This document shows, one piece after another, positions 1-9,500 of a stretch of 64,000 nucleotides of DNA. The notes under the pieces were generated by a model that saw only the letters and a program-made list of their open reading frames with translations, did no database searches and had not been told where the DNA came from. Source of the stretch: Streptomyces venezuelae (GTDB taxonomy: Bacteria > Actinomycetota > Actinomycetes > Streptomycetales > Streptomycetaceae); contig NZ_CP029192.1 in the NCBI RefSeq assembly GCF_008642315.1, positions 2,356,001 to 2,420,000 of the forward strand. The letters run 5' to 3'. The position numbers and the translations under genes were made by a program. The number at the start of each line of letters is the position of its first letter. The stretch's first letter is position 1.

Positions 1-1808
1 CGAGCCGCCGCAGATACCGCTGGACGGGCGGCCGGATCAGCGACTACTGGGACGAGGTCTTCACCGCCGACGGCCTCGAACACCACGCCGCGCTCGACGA
101 CCAGTCCGCCTTCATCGCCAGTCTGGGCGGCAACCGTTCGGCCCGGATGCGCGATGTGCTCGGCACCATCCAGTCCGACCAGGACGCGATCATCCGCGCG
201 GGCTCCCGGGGGGCCCTCGTCGTCGACGGCGGCCCCGGCACGGGCAAGACCGTCGTCGCCCTGCACCGTTCCGCGTACCTGCTCTACTCCGACCCGAGGC
301 TCGGCCACGACCGCCGCGGCGGCGGGGTGCTCTTCGTCGGCCCGCACGAGCCCTACCTGGGTTACGTCGCCGACGTCCTGCCCAGCCTCGGCGAGGAGGG
401 CGTGCAGACCTGCACCCTGCGCGACCTGGTCGCCGAGGGCGCCGCGGCCGGCCCCGAGAGCGACCCGGACGTGGCCCGGCTGAAGTCGACCGCCGACATG
501 GTGAAGGCGATCGAGAAGGCCGTCAGGTTCTACGAGGAGCCGCCCACGGACGCGTACACGGCCTCGACGCCCTGGGCCGACGTACGGGTGAGCGCCGACG
601 ACTGGGCCGAGGCGTTCCGGGCGCCAGGTCCCGGCACGCCGCACAACGAGGCGCGGGAGCTCATCTGGGAGGAGCTGGCCACGATCCTCATGGACAAGCT
701 CGGCCTGGGCGAGGACATGGACGAGAACGAGGCCGGCGTCTCGTCCGAGCTGTTCCTGCGCTCGCTGCGCCAGGACAGGGAGCTGGTCACGACCCTCAAC
801 CGCGCATGGCCGCTGATCGAAGCCGCGGACCTCGTGTCCGACCTGTGGACGGTCCCCGCGTACCTGCGGATGTGCGCGCCCTGGCTCGACCGGGACGAGA
901 TCGCGACGTTGCAGCGCAAGGAAGCCCCACAGGCCTGGACGGTGTCCGACCTGCCCCTGCTGGACGCCGCGCGGCAGCGGCTCGGCGACCCGGAGGCGGC
1001 GCGGCGCAAGCGGCGCCACGACGCGGCCGTCGCCGCCGAACGGGAGCGCATGTCCGGCGTCATCGACGAGATCCTCTCGGCCGCCGACTTCTCCTCGGCC
1101 GGTGACGAGAGCGAGGGCGCGGTGCGGATGCTGCGCGGCAAGGACCTCCAGGACACGCTGATCGACGAGAGCGCGCTGCCCACGGAGGACCCGGACCGGC
1201 TCGCGGGCCCCTTCGTGCACGTCGTCGTGGACGAGGCGCAGGAGCTGACCGACGCGGAGTGGCAGATGCTGCTGCTGCGCTGCCCGTCGCGGAGTTTCAC
1301 CATCGTCGGCGACCGTGCCCAGGCAAGGCACGGCTTCACCGAGTCGTGGGTGGAGCGGCTGGAGCGGGCCGGCATCGACCGGGTCACGATGGCCGCGCTG
1401 AGCATCAACTACCGCACGCCGGAGGAGGTCATGACGGAGGCCGAGCCGGTCATCCGTGCCGAGATCCCCGACGCCAACGTCCCGACGTCCATCCGCGGCA
1501 GCGGCATTCCCGTCACCCACGGGTCGGTCGCCGAACTGGACTCGGTCCTCGGCACCTGGCTCGACGAGCACGCCGACGGCGTCGCCTGCGTCATCGGCGA
1601 CCGGGTCTTCCACGAGAAGTTCCAGGAGCGGTGCGAGGCGCCGTCACGCGTACGGTCGCTGACTCCCGAGCTGTCGAAGGGGCTCGAGTTCGACCTGGTC
1701 GTCCTCGTCGACCCGGAGACGTTCGGCGAGGGCGTCGAAGGCGCGGTCGACCGCTATGTGGCGATGACCCGCGCGACGCAGCGACTCGTGATCCTCACGA
1801 GCCGTTGA
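1..1808 (+). CDS. helR: HelR/HelD-like RNA polymerase recycling ATPase, 5'-truncated by the window
   Basis: The reading frame is open from base 3, so about 601 C-terminal residues are visible and the start lies outside the window. It is a superfamily 1 (UvrD/HelD-like) ATPase. Walker A reads GGPGTGKT just after a Q-motif-like stretch (IQSDQDAII), the Walker B-like segment is VVVDEAQELTD, and the C-terminus has the UvrD-type motif VAMTRATQRLVIL. The central part is long, charged and alpha-helical instead of a normal 2B domain, as in HelD proteins, which strip stalled RNA polymerase from DNA; the actinobacterial HelR branch also displaces rifamycin. Convergent with the amidohydrolase gene, 16 bp away. 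The assignment to HelR rather than another HelD-class ATPase is an inference from overall resemblance. Confidence 0.8.
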   Translation, partial: SRRRYRWTGGRISDYWDEVFTADGLEHHAALDDQSAFIASLGGNRSARMRDVLGTIQSDQDAIIRAGSRGALVVDGGPGTGKTVVALHRSAYLLYSDPRLGHDRRGGGVLFVGPHEPYLGYVADVLPSLGEEGVQTCTLRDLVAEGAAAGPESDPDVARLKSTADMVKAIEKAVRFYEEPPTDAYTASTPWADVRVSADDWAEAFRAPGPGTPHNEARELIWEELATILMDKLGLGEDMDENEAGVSSELFLRSLRQDRELVTTLNRAWPLIEAADLVSDLWTVPAYLRMCAPWLDRDEIATLQRKEAPQAWTVSDLPLLDAARQRLGDPEAARRKRRHDAAVAAERERMSGVIDEILSAADFSSAGDESEGAVRMLRGKDLQDTLIDESALPTEDPDRLAGPFVHVVVDEAQELTDAEWQMLLLRCPSRSFTIVGDRAQARHGFTESWVERLERAGIDRVTMAALSINYRTPEEVMTEAEPVIRAEIPDANVPTSIRGSGIPVTHGSVAELDSVLGTWLDEHADGVACVIGDRVFHEKFQERCEAPSRVRSLTPELSKGLEFDLVVLVDPETFGEGVEGAVDRYVAMTRATQRLVILTSR

Positions 1809-1824
1809 CGCTCCGCCACCTCGC

Positions 1825-3393
1825 TCACGACCCCGTCTCGCGCCCCTCCACGTACGTCGCCACCACCTCGATGTCGCCGATACGTGACGTGTCGACACGT
1901 CGAGGGTCGTCCCCGAGCACCACCAGGTCGGCGTACTTGCCCGGGGTGAGGCTGCCCAAAGTGTCCTCCCAGTGGCAGGCTCGGGCGCTGGCCACCGTGT
2001 AGGCGTGCAGGGCCTGGTCGACGGTGATGCCCTCGTCCGGGCCGATCGCCCGCCCCGACGCGGACGCGCGCTCGACCATGAACTGGACGGCCCGCAGCGG
2101 GGCGCCGTCCGTGACGGGGCGGTCGGAGCTGCCGACCAGCGGGATGCCGTGGTCGAGGAACGCGCGGCCGCGGTAGAGCCAGGGCGCCCGCTCCTCGCCC
2201 ATGATGTCCGCGTAGTCGTCGCCGAAGCTGTGCAGGAAGGTGGGCTGGACGACCGCGCTGACGCCGAGCCGCGCGAACCGCGGCAGCTGGTCCGGGCGGA
2301 TCAGGCCCGCGTGTTCGACGCGGTGCCGGGCGGTGGGCCGCGGCCGCAGGCGCTGGGCCCGTTCCAGGGCGTCCAGGGCGAGGTCGGCCGCGCGGTCGCC
2401 GATGGCGTGGACGGCGAGCTGCCAGCCCGCCAGATGCCCGTCGACGATCAGATCGGTCAGTGCGTCCGGGTCGTCCTGCAACTGGCCCGCGTGGCCGAGT
2501 CCTTCGTACGGCCTGCTGAGCGCGGCGGTCCGCGCCATCATGCCGCCGTCGGTGTACACCTTCAGCGCGCCCACGGAGAGCCAGTCGTCGCCGAAGCCGG
2601 TGCGCAGGCCCAGGTCGAGGGCCCTGGGAAAGCCGTCGTCCTGGTGCGCGGCGACCGGTCGGAGCCGTTCCGCGGCCACCATGAGCTGCACGCGCAGCGG
2701 CAGCAGCCCCTCCTCGCGGGCGAGTTGGTAAGCGCCGAGCTCGACCGGGCTGTGACCGAAGAGGGTGCCGCCGATGCCCGCCTCGGCGCAGGCGGTGACG
2801 CCTTCGGCCAGACAGGTCCTGGCGGCCCGCCCGATCGCCTCGGCCAGTTCGCGCTGGGAGTACGGCAGGCGCAGCGCGCGGGCCGCGCCCATCGCGCCCT
2901 CGGCGAGGAAGCCGTTCTCGTGCGGGGTGCCCGGCGGGAGCAGGTCGAGGACGGCGGAGTTGACGACACAGCCGTGTCCGGATTCGTGCAGGACGTAGAC
3001 CTTGTGGCCGTGGCTGACCGTGTCCAGTTCGGCGGCGGTCAGATGGCGGCCAAGGGCCCGCTGGTCGTATCCGGCGATGCTCAGCCAGGAGCCGGGCGAG
3101 CGTTCACGGGCCGCGGCCGCCGCCACGACGGCGAGCACGTCGTCGATCCTGGTGCGGCCCGCGATGCTCAAGGTGTCCTGCTTGAGCCCGGTCCAGGCCA
3201 GGTGCACGTGGGCGTCGACGAAGCCGGGCAGCACGGTGGCCCCCTGCAGGTCGATCACCTCACGTGCGGGCCGGGACGTCACGGCGGCGTCCAGGCCCGC
3301 GATCCGGCCCCGCCAGATGCCCAGGTCGTGGGCGACGGGGTGGTCCGGATCCATGGTGAGGAAGCGCGCGTTCGTCAGCCTCTTGCAGAGCAT
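1825..3393 (-). CDS. YtcJ-like metal-dependent amidohydrolase
   Basis: A 522-residue protein of the amidohydrolase superfamily (YtcJ / N-substituted formamide deformylase group, usually 500-550 residues). The metal-binding HxH of strand 1 is in GFVDAHVHLAW, later conserved segments include KVYTDGGMM, AVHAIGDRAAD, RHRVEHAG and GSSDRPV, and the C-terminal composite domain ends with GKYADLVVLGDDP. It probably hydrolyses an amide, formamide or cyclic imide in the cytosol; the substrate cannot be read from sequence. A GTG lies directly before the chosen ATG and could also start translation, with GGAGAGG upstream fitting either. It lies next to the siderophore locus, but its promoter has no iron box, so I do not count it as part of the cluster. 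Confidence 0.85.
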   Translation of the reverse strand: MLCKRLTNARFLTMDPDHPVAHDLGIWRGRIAGLDAAVTSRPAREVIDLQGATVLPGFVDAHVHLAWTGLKQDTLSIAGRTRIDDVLAVVAAAAARERSPGSWLSIAGYDQRALGRHLTAAELDTVSHGHKVYVLHESGHGCVVNSAVLDLLPPGTPHENGFLAEGAMGAARALRLPYSQRELAEAIGRAARTCLAEGVTACAEAGIGGTLFGHSPVELGAYQLAREEGLLPLRVQLMVAAERLRPVAAHQDDGFPRALDLGLRTGFGDDWLSVGALKVYTDGGMMARTAALSRPYEGLGHAGQLQDDPDALTDLIVDGHLAGWQLAVHAIGDRAADLALDALERAQRLRPRPTARHRVEHAGLIRPDQLPRFARLGVSAVVQPTFLHSFGDDYADIMGEERAPWLYRGRAFLDHGIPLVGSSDRPVTDGAPLRAVQFMVERASASGRAIGPDEGITVDQALHAYTVASARACHWEDTLGSLTPGKYADLVVLGDDPRRVDTSRIGDIEVVATYVEGRETGS

Positions 3394-3427
3394 CACGGGT
3401 GCCTCTCCACTCGTCGCAGAGGTGCGG

Positions 3428-3640
3428 TCAGCCCTCCACCGACGTGACGAGGGAACGCGGCCGCAGGTCCGTCCAGTTGGTCTCGATGTACTCCAGGCAG
3501 GCGTCCCGCGAGTCCTCGCCGAAAGCGGTCGTCCACCCGCCGGGCACCTCGGCGAAGGACGGCCAGAGCGAGTGCTGCCCCTCGTCGTTCACCAGGACCA
3601 GGAAGCGGCCGTCGGGGTCGTCGAAGGGGTTGGTGCTCAT
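3428..3640 (-). CDS. cchK: MbtH-like protein of the coelichelin cluster
   Basis: A 70-residue MbtH-family protein, the small chaperone that binds NRPS adenylation domains and makes them soluble and active. Family marks are complete: the N-terminal NPFDDPDG segment, the HSLWP box, PGGW, and the C-terminal [14 protein letters not shown]. It is transcribed away from the esterase gene, and the shared 92-bp spacer contains an iron box, so iron repression of both genes is expected. Its natural partner is the three-module NRPS of the same locus. The symbol follows the S. coelicolor coelichelin nomenclature from memory. Confidence 0.93.
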   Translation of the reverse strand: MSTNPFDDPDGRFLVLVNDEGQHSLWPSFAEVPGGWTTAFGEDSRDACLEYIETNWTDLRPRSLVTSVEG

Positions 3641-3664
3641 GTGTCAGTGCCTCCGTCAGGATGA

Positions 3665-3683
3665 TTAGGTTAGGCTCCCCTAA
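3665..3683. promoter_or_regulatory. Iron box (DmdR/IdeR operator) between mbtH and cchJ
   Basis: TTAGGTTAGGCTCCCCTAA matches 17 of 19 positions of the palindromic actinobacterial iron box TTAGGTTAGGCTAACCTAA. It lies in the short divergent spacer, so the iron-bound repressor would block both directions. A weaker half-site, TTAGCCTTAC, follows at about 3696-3705. Confidence 0.88.
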
Positions 3684-3732
3684 ATTAATGCGAGCTTAGC
3701 CTTACTTCCTTCCCTCTCACAAGGAGACGTTG

Positions 3733-4845
3733 ATGCGCCCCGCGGCCGACACCGGGAACGCCTTCGCCGAGTACGAACTGTCCGGCGAACCCGGCACCGA
3801 AGCCTTCTGGTCGGCTGCCCGGAGCCCGGTCGCCGTACCTGCCGACGACGGCGGTTGGCGGACCCTGTTCCTCTGGCGCGGGCACGGGCCGTCCCCCCGT
3901 ATCGCCTTCGAGAGCTGGTCGGACCCCGTGCCGCTGACCCGGTGGGCCGACACGGACTGCTGGTACGCCGAAGTGCGCATGCCCGCGCGGCTGCGTGTCA
4001 CCTACCAGATCCTCGTGGGAGAGGACGGCGAGGCGTACGCCGACCCGCTCAACTCGCACGGCGCCGGCGGCGACCGCTCCATCGCCGCGACCCCCGACGC
4101 CCCCGCCCAGCCCCACTGGCCGGCCGTCGCGGCCGACGACGCCCTCCCCCTGCCCGCCACCCGGATCCGCTGGGCCAGTCAGCGGCTCGGCGGGCGGCGC
4201 ACCGTACGGGTCCACGCGGTGGGCGGCGGCGGGCCGTTGGTGCTGCTGCTCGACGGGGACGACTGGCTCTACCTGCACCCGGCCATGACCGCCTTCGAGT
4301 CGGCCGTCGCCGCCGGTGAGATGGAGCCGGTCACCCTCGTCTTCCTGCCGTCCAAGGACAGGCTGGGCGAGTTCGGGTGCGACCCCGCGCTGTGGGAGGC
4401 GGTACGGGACGAACTGCTGCCTCTGGTGGCCGGGTGCGGCGTGCCCGCGGACCCGGGGCGCCTGGTGGTCGCCGGGCAGAGCCTCGGCGGGCTCAGCGCC
4501 ATGTACGCGGCGCTGGACTTCCCCGACCTGGTCTCCCGGGTGGCCTGTCAGTCGCCGTCGTTCTGGTGGACGCCCGACGCCATGGCGTCCGAGGACCCGC
4601 TGGGCGGCCCGGTCGGCGGCACCATCGCCGCGCGGCTGCGGCAGGAGCGCCCCGACCTGTCCGGGCTGCGCATCGCGTTCGACCTCGGCGAGCACGAGCC
4701 GCGGATGCTCCCGCACTGCGAGCTGACCGAGACGCTGGTCGAGGAGGCCGGTGCGACCGTGCGGGTCTCGCGGGCGCCCGCCGGCCACGACCGGGCGGGC
4801 TGGCGGCACCCGCTGCTCAGGGACGTCGCCTGGGCCCTCGCCTGA
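3733..4845 (+). CDS. cchJ: Fes-like siderophore esterase / thioesterase (coelichelin cluster)
   Basis: A 370-residue alpha/beta-hydrolase of the enterochelin esterase family. Residues about 30-140 look like the N-terminal Fes domain; the C-terminal half is the hydrolase, with the nucleophile in GQSLGGLSAMYAAL (Ser near 250), an acidic residue in FDLGEHEP and a late histidine in GHDRAGW (near 352). The NRPS of this locus lacks a terminal thioesterase, so this enzyme is the obvious candidate for releasing the peptide. An iron-recovery hydrolase role is the alternative. The start is ATG 6 nt after AAGGAG; a TTG codon just before it is less likely. Transcribed divergently from the MbtH gene under the shared iron box. 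Confidence 0.87.
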   Translation: MRPAADTGNAFAEYELSGEPGTEAFWSAARSPVAVPADDGGWRTLFLWRGHGPSPRIAFESWSDPVPLTRWADTDCWYAEVRMPARLRVTYQILVGEDGEAYADPLNSHGAGGDRSIAATPDAPAQPHWPAVAADDALPLPATRIRWASQRLGGRRTVRVHAVGGGGPLVLLLDGDDWLYLHPAMTAFESAVAAGEMEPVTLVFLPSKDRLGEFGCDPALWEAVRDELLPLVAGCGVPADPGRLVVAGQSLGGLSAMYAALDFPDLVSRVACQSPSFWWTPDAMASEDPLGGPVGGTIAARLRQERPDLSGLRIAFDLGEHEPRMLPHCELTETLVEEAGATVRVSRAPAGHDRAGWRHPLLRDVAWALA

Positions 4846-4866
4846 CCCACGTCACGGGACGGCCCG

Positions 4867-6570
4867 TCACCTCGCCACCGCCGCACAGTAGTCCTCGTCG
4901 GTGGCGAGAAGGTTGCGGTGGCTGTCCTCCGCGGTGATCACGCCTTCGTCCAGGACGAGCACCCGGTCCGCGGCGTCCAGCATGGCCGGGCTGCTGGTGA
5001 TCACGACGGTCGTGCGGCCCCGGCGCAGCTTCGCGACGTTCCGCGCGATGAGCTGTTCGGTGACCGCGTCGACGGCCGTCGTCGGATTGTGCAGGACGAG
5101 GACCTCCGTGTCGGCGGCCAGCGCGCGGGCCAGGGAGAGGCGCTGGCGCTGTCCTCCGGAGAGGTTGGCTCCCCGATCGCGTACTCCGTAGTCGAGGCCT
5201 TCGCGGTGGAGGGCCACCACGTCGGTGAGCATGGACGCCTCGACGGCCTCGGAGATCGTGCGGCTGGTGCCCGACGGGTCGATGTTCGAGCGGAGGGTGC
5301 CCGCGAAGATCTCCCCGTCGTACGGGTTGACCAGGATGTGCTCGCGGACCGCCTCGACCGACAGGTCCGCCATCTCCCGGCCGCTGACCCGCACCACTCC
5401 CTCGTACGCGTCCGGCGGCACGTTCATCGCGAGGACCGACGCCAGGTCGGCGACCGCGCGCGGCTGGTACCCGGCGATGGCCACGAACTCGCCCGCCGCC
5501 ACCGTGAACTTCAGCTCCCGCAGCGACCCGTACCGAACGGAGTCGATCTCCAGGTCCCCGCCGGGGGCCGGGCGTCCGGCTCCGGGATCCGTCACCGGCG
5601 GCGCGTTCAGGACCAGCGCCATCCGCTCGGCCGACGCCCGCGCGATCATCACGTACTTGGGCATCTCGGAGAACATCTTCAGCGGTTCCATGATGAACTG
5701 CGCCAGGCCGACGGCCATCACGAGTTCGCCGATGGTGATGCCGCCCTCGAACGCCAGCCAGCCCGCCGTCAGGGTGACCGCGGCCGCGAGGACCGCGTTG
5801 AGTGCCTGGGCCGTGCCCGCGTACACGCCGTTGACCTTGGCCACGGTGACCGACTGGTGCTTGGCCTCCGTGCTGACGGCCCGGTAGGAGCGGAACGCCG
5901 CGTGGTTGCCGCCGAAGCCGTGCAGCGGGCGCAGACCGCTGATCAGGTCGGCGACCTTCGCGCCGGCCCGCGCCACCCGGGCCTGCTGTTCACGCGTGCT
6001 GGACCCGATCCGCTTGGACATCACGCTGAGGATCGAAAGGATCGCGACGGTGCCCACGATCACGAGCAGCCCGAGCCGGTAGTCGGCCATGCCGAGCGCG
6101 ACCGCCGCGACGAGCACCGCGACCAGCGAGCTGATCAGCAGCGGCACCACCTCGATGATGTCGGCGGTCTGGTCGGCGTCCTCGGTGGCGATGGTCAGGA
6201 CCTCGCCGGACTTGAGGTCGACGTCCCTGGCCACCGGCTGGAGGCCGCAGGCGGCGACCTTCACGCGCCAGCGGTGCGCCTCGGTCGTGTTGGCCTTCTG
6301 CAGGACGCGCATCCCGAACCGCCACGACAGCGAGACCGTCGTGATGATCACGGCGAGCGCGCCGATGGAGAGCGCGAGCGCGCCGAGGGTCCTGTCGTCC
6401 TTCATCGTGTGCTCGACGATCATGCCGAGCGCGATGGGGAACGCCGTCTCGCCGGCCTGGTACAGGCCCATGAGGACGGTGCCCAGGACCATCGCGCCGA
6501 CGTTGCGGCGCAGGGCGGTCCGGAGGATGTCGGACCCCGGTCGGGGCCGCTTCGTGTCAGGAGTCGTCAT
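4867..6570 (-). CDS. cchI: Half ABC exporter with degenerate Walker motifs (coelichelin cluster)
   Basis: A 567-residue fused membrane-ATPase half transporter (type IV exporter fold). The first ~320 residues are transmembrane and the rest is the nucleotide-binding domain. The signature LSGGQRQRLSLARAL is intact, but the Walker A position reads GYQPRAVADL with no GKS/T, the Walker B region reads VLVLHNPTTAVD with the acidic pair replaced, and the H-loop region reads ITSSPAM with no histidine. Alone it should not hydrolyse ATP. CchG, encoded just upstream of the NRPS, has the opposite pattern, so the two probably form a heterodimer that exports the apo-siderophore. Its ATG shares one base with the NRPS stop codon (TGATG), so translation is likely coupled. 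Confidence 0.9.
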   Translation of the reverse strand: MTTPDTKRPRPGSDILRTALRRNVGAMVLGTVLMGLYQAGETAFPIALGMIVEHTMKDDRTLGALALSIGALAVIITTVSLSWRFGMRVLQKANTTEAHRWRVKVAACGLQPVARDVDLKSGEVLTIATEDADQTADIIEVVPLLISSLVAVLVAAVALGMADYRLGLLVIVGTVAILSILSVMSKRIGSSTREQQARVARAGAKVADLISGLRPLHGFGGNHAAFRSYRAVSTEAKHQSVTVAKVNGVYAGTAQALNAVLAAAVTLTAGWLAFEGGITIGELVMAVGLAQFIMEPLKMFSEMPKYVMIARASAERMALVLNAPPVTDPGAGRPAPGGDLEIDSVRYGSLRELKFTVAAGEFVAIAGYQPRAVADLASVLAMNVPPDAYEGVVRVSGREMADLSVEAVREHILVNPYDGEIFAGTLRSNIDPSGTSRTISEAVEASMLTDVVALHREGLDYGVRDRGANLSGGQRQRLSLARALAADTEVLVLHNPTTAVDAVTEQLIARNVAKLRRGRTTVVITSSPAMLDAADRVLVLDEGVITAEDSHRNLLATDEDYCAAVAR

Positions 6571-9500
6571 CAGTCGTCAGAGTTGTCATCGAGGTGGCGG
6601 GCAATCGCTTCCGGGGTTCGCAGGGTGAAGAGGTCGCGGATGGTGATCACAGGACCGTACTCGCGACGGAGCAGCCCGATCAGCCGGACCGCCAGCATCG
6701 AGTGTCCACCGAGGGACACGAAGTCGCTCACCGCGCTCACCTCGTCGTCGTCGAGGTCCAGTGCTTCGGCGAAGAACTCGCAGACCGTGGTCTCGGTCTC
6801 GGTCTCCGGGCCGCGCTCCCCCTCCGTGGTCAGCGCGCCGAGGGGCTTGGCCTCCGGCAGCGCCTTGGTGTCGGCCTTCCCGTTCACCGTGAGCGGGATG
6901 CTGTCGACCTCGGCGAAGTGCGTCGGGCGCAGGAAGTCCGGCAGGCCCGTGCCCACGTCGGCCGCGACGGCGGCCAGGTCGGCGCCGTCGAGCACGAGAT
7001 AGGCGGCGAGGCGGTACGCGCCGTCGACCTGCGGGTCCGGCTGGGCGACGGCGGCGGCGAACCGCACCGCCGGGTGCGCGGCGAACGCGGCCTCCACCTC
7101 GCCCAGTTCGACGCGGTGGCCGCGGATCTTGACCTGCAGGTCGGTGCGGCCCAGGTAGGTCAGGTTCCCGTCGGGCCTGCGGAACACCAGGTCACCGGTG
7201 CGGTACATGCGCTCGCCGGGGGCGCCGAAGGGGCAGGCGACGAAGCGGTGCGCGGTCTGCGCGCACTGGCCGAGGTAGCCGCGCGCGATGCCGACGCCCG
7301 ACACGTACAGCTCGCCGGGGACACCGTCCGGCAGCGGCCGTAGCCACGGGTCGAGCACGTACACGTCGGTGTTGTCGATGGGCACGCCCACCACCGGGTC
7401 CTGGCACTCGAAGGTGCCGACGCCGAGGGTGTTGATCGTGTACTCGGTGGGCCCGTACAGGTTGTAGCCGACCGTGCCCTCGGTCTCGGCGAGCCGCTGC
7501 CACAGGGTCGGTGTGACGGCCTCGCCGCCGAGCAGGACGAGGGCGGGGCGCCGCTCCGGCTGGTCGAGCAGGCCCTCGGCCACCAGCTGCTGCGCGTACG
7601 TCGGGGTGACGTTGATGACGTCGATCCCGTGCTCCAGGCAGTACTCGACCAGGCCGGGCGCGTCGCGGCGCAGTTCCTCGTCGCAGATGTGCACCTCGTG
7701 TCCGTCGGCGAGCCACAGGAGCTCCTCCCACGACATGTCGAACGCGAACGACACGGTGTGTGCGATCCGGAAGGTCCGGTGGCCGTGCTCGGCGAGGACC
7801 GGTTCGAAGATCCGCCGCTGGTGGTTGACGAGCATGTTGGTGAGCCCGGCGTACTCGGTCACCACGCCCTTGGGCTTTCCGGTCGATCCGGAGGTGTAGA
7901 TCGTGTACGCGGGGTGCCGCAGCCGGTCCGGGTCATCGGGGGCGAACGTCACGAACGGCTCGGCCGCGGGCAGCGGGCGGTCCAGCTCGATGAGGCCGTC
8001 GGTGGCGGCCAGGGCGCCGGCCAGCCGCGGGGAGACCGTGCTGACCGTGAGGATCGCGTCCGGGTGTGCGTCCTCGACGATCGCCGCGATCCGTTCGTCC
8101 GGGTGGTCGAGCTCCAGCGGTACGTACGCGGCGCCGACGCGCAGCACGGCGAACAGCGCCACGATCGAGTCGAGGGAGCGCGGTATCGCGAGCCCCACGG
8201 TCGTCTCGGGGCCGAGGCCGCGCCCGGCGAGCACGCCCGCCACCGCGCGGCTGCGGTCCCGGAGTTGGGCGAAGGTCATCGTCGAGCCGTGCGCGACGAG
8301 GGCGACCCGCTCGGGGTCACGGTCCGCGGCCCGGTCGAAACGGTCGACGACGGTGTCCGTGCCGACGTCGGTGCGCTCGGCGGGCTCGGGGGCGCGGCCG
8401 AGGCCGGGCAGCGCGCCGAGGGGGCCTGTCGCGCGGGCCAGGTCTTCGAGTACGCGTACGTAGTCGTCGAGGAGGCGGCGGGCGTCGGCGGTGTCTCCGT
8501 GGCGGTGCTCCAGCTTGACCGTGAGACGGTCGCCGGGCGTCACGACCCAGGTGAACGGGTAGTGCGTGGAGTCGTCGGCCGTCACGGAGGTGATGCCGTG
8601 CCGGGAGTTCATCTCGGCGAAGGCGTCCATGTCCAGGAAGTTCTGGAGCACGAACAGGTTGTCGAACAGGGTGTCGTGCCCGCTGGCCCGCTGGATCTCG
8701 CCGAGCCCGAGGTGCTCGTGCTCCATCGCCTCGACCCTGGCCGCCTGTACGGCCGACAGGTAGCCGCCGACGGTGTCGTCGGGCCGGGCCTTCGTCCAGG
8801 TCGGCACGGTGTTGAGGAGCACGCCGACGACGTCGGAGAGGCCCTCGCCGTCGCGGCCCGACACGGTCACGCCGAACACGGCGTCACTGCGGCCCGTGTG
8901 AGCGCCGAGGAGGAGGCCGAACGCGCCGGTGAGGACGGCGTTCAGCGTCACGCCGTGCTGCTTGGCCGCGTCCTTCAGGAGGTCGGACTGTTCGGTGGTG
9001 AGCCGGTGCACGAGCGCGGGCGGCAGGTCCTGCGACAGCGTCGGCGCGGGCCCTGCGAGCAGGGTCGGGCCGGTGACGCCCGCCAGGTGCTCCGCCCAGA
9101 AACGTTCCGACACCGCGGAGTCCTTGGCGTCGAGCGCCCTGGCGTACTCCTCGAAGCTCGGCGTGGCCGGGGTCGGGTCGAACGGCTCGCCGGCCACCGC
9201 GGCCTCGTACGCGTCGAACAGGTCGCGCAGCACGATCTCGCGGGACCAGCCGTCCCACAGCAGCAGGTGGTAGCTGAGCAGCAGTCCGTCGTGGCCGCCG
9301 GGCAGGCGGACGACGGTGAGGCGGATCAGCGGAGCCTCGGCCGGGTCGAATCCGGCGTCGCGGTCCCGGGTGCGGAACTCCTCGGCCTCGGCGTCGTCCG
9401 CGAGCTCCACCGTGCGGACGTCGACCCGTCGGCCGGCCTTGAGGACCTGGACCGGGTTGCCGTCGTCGTCGGTGGTGAAGCCGGCGCCGACGACCGGGTG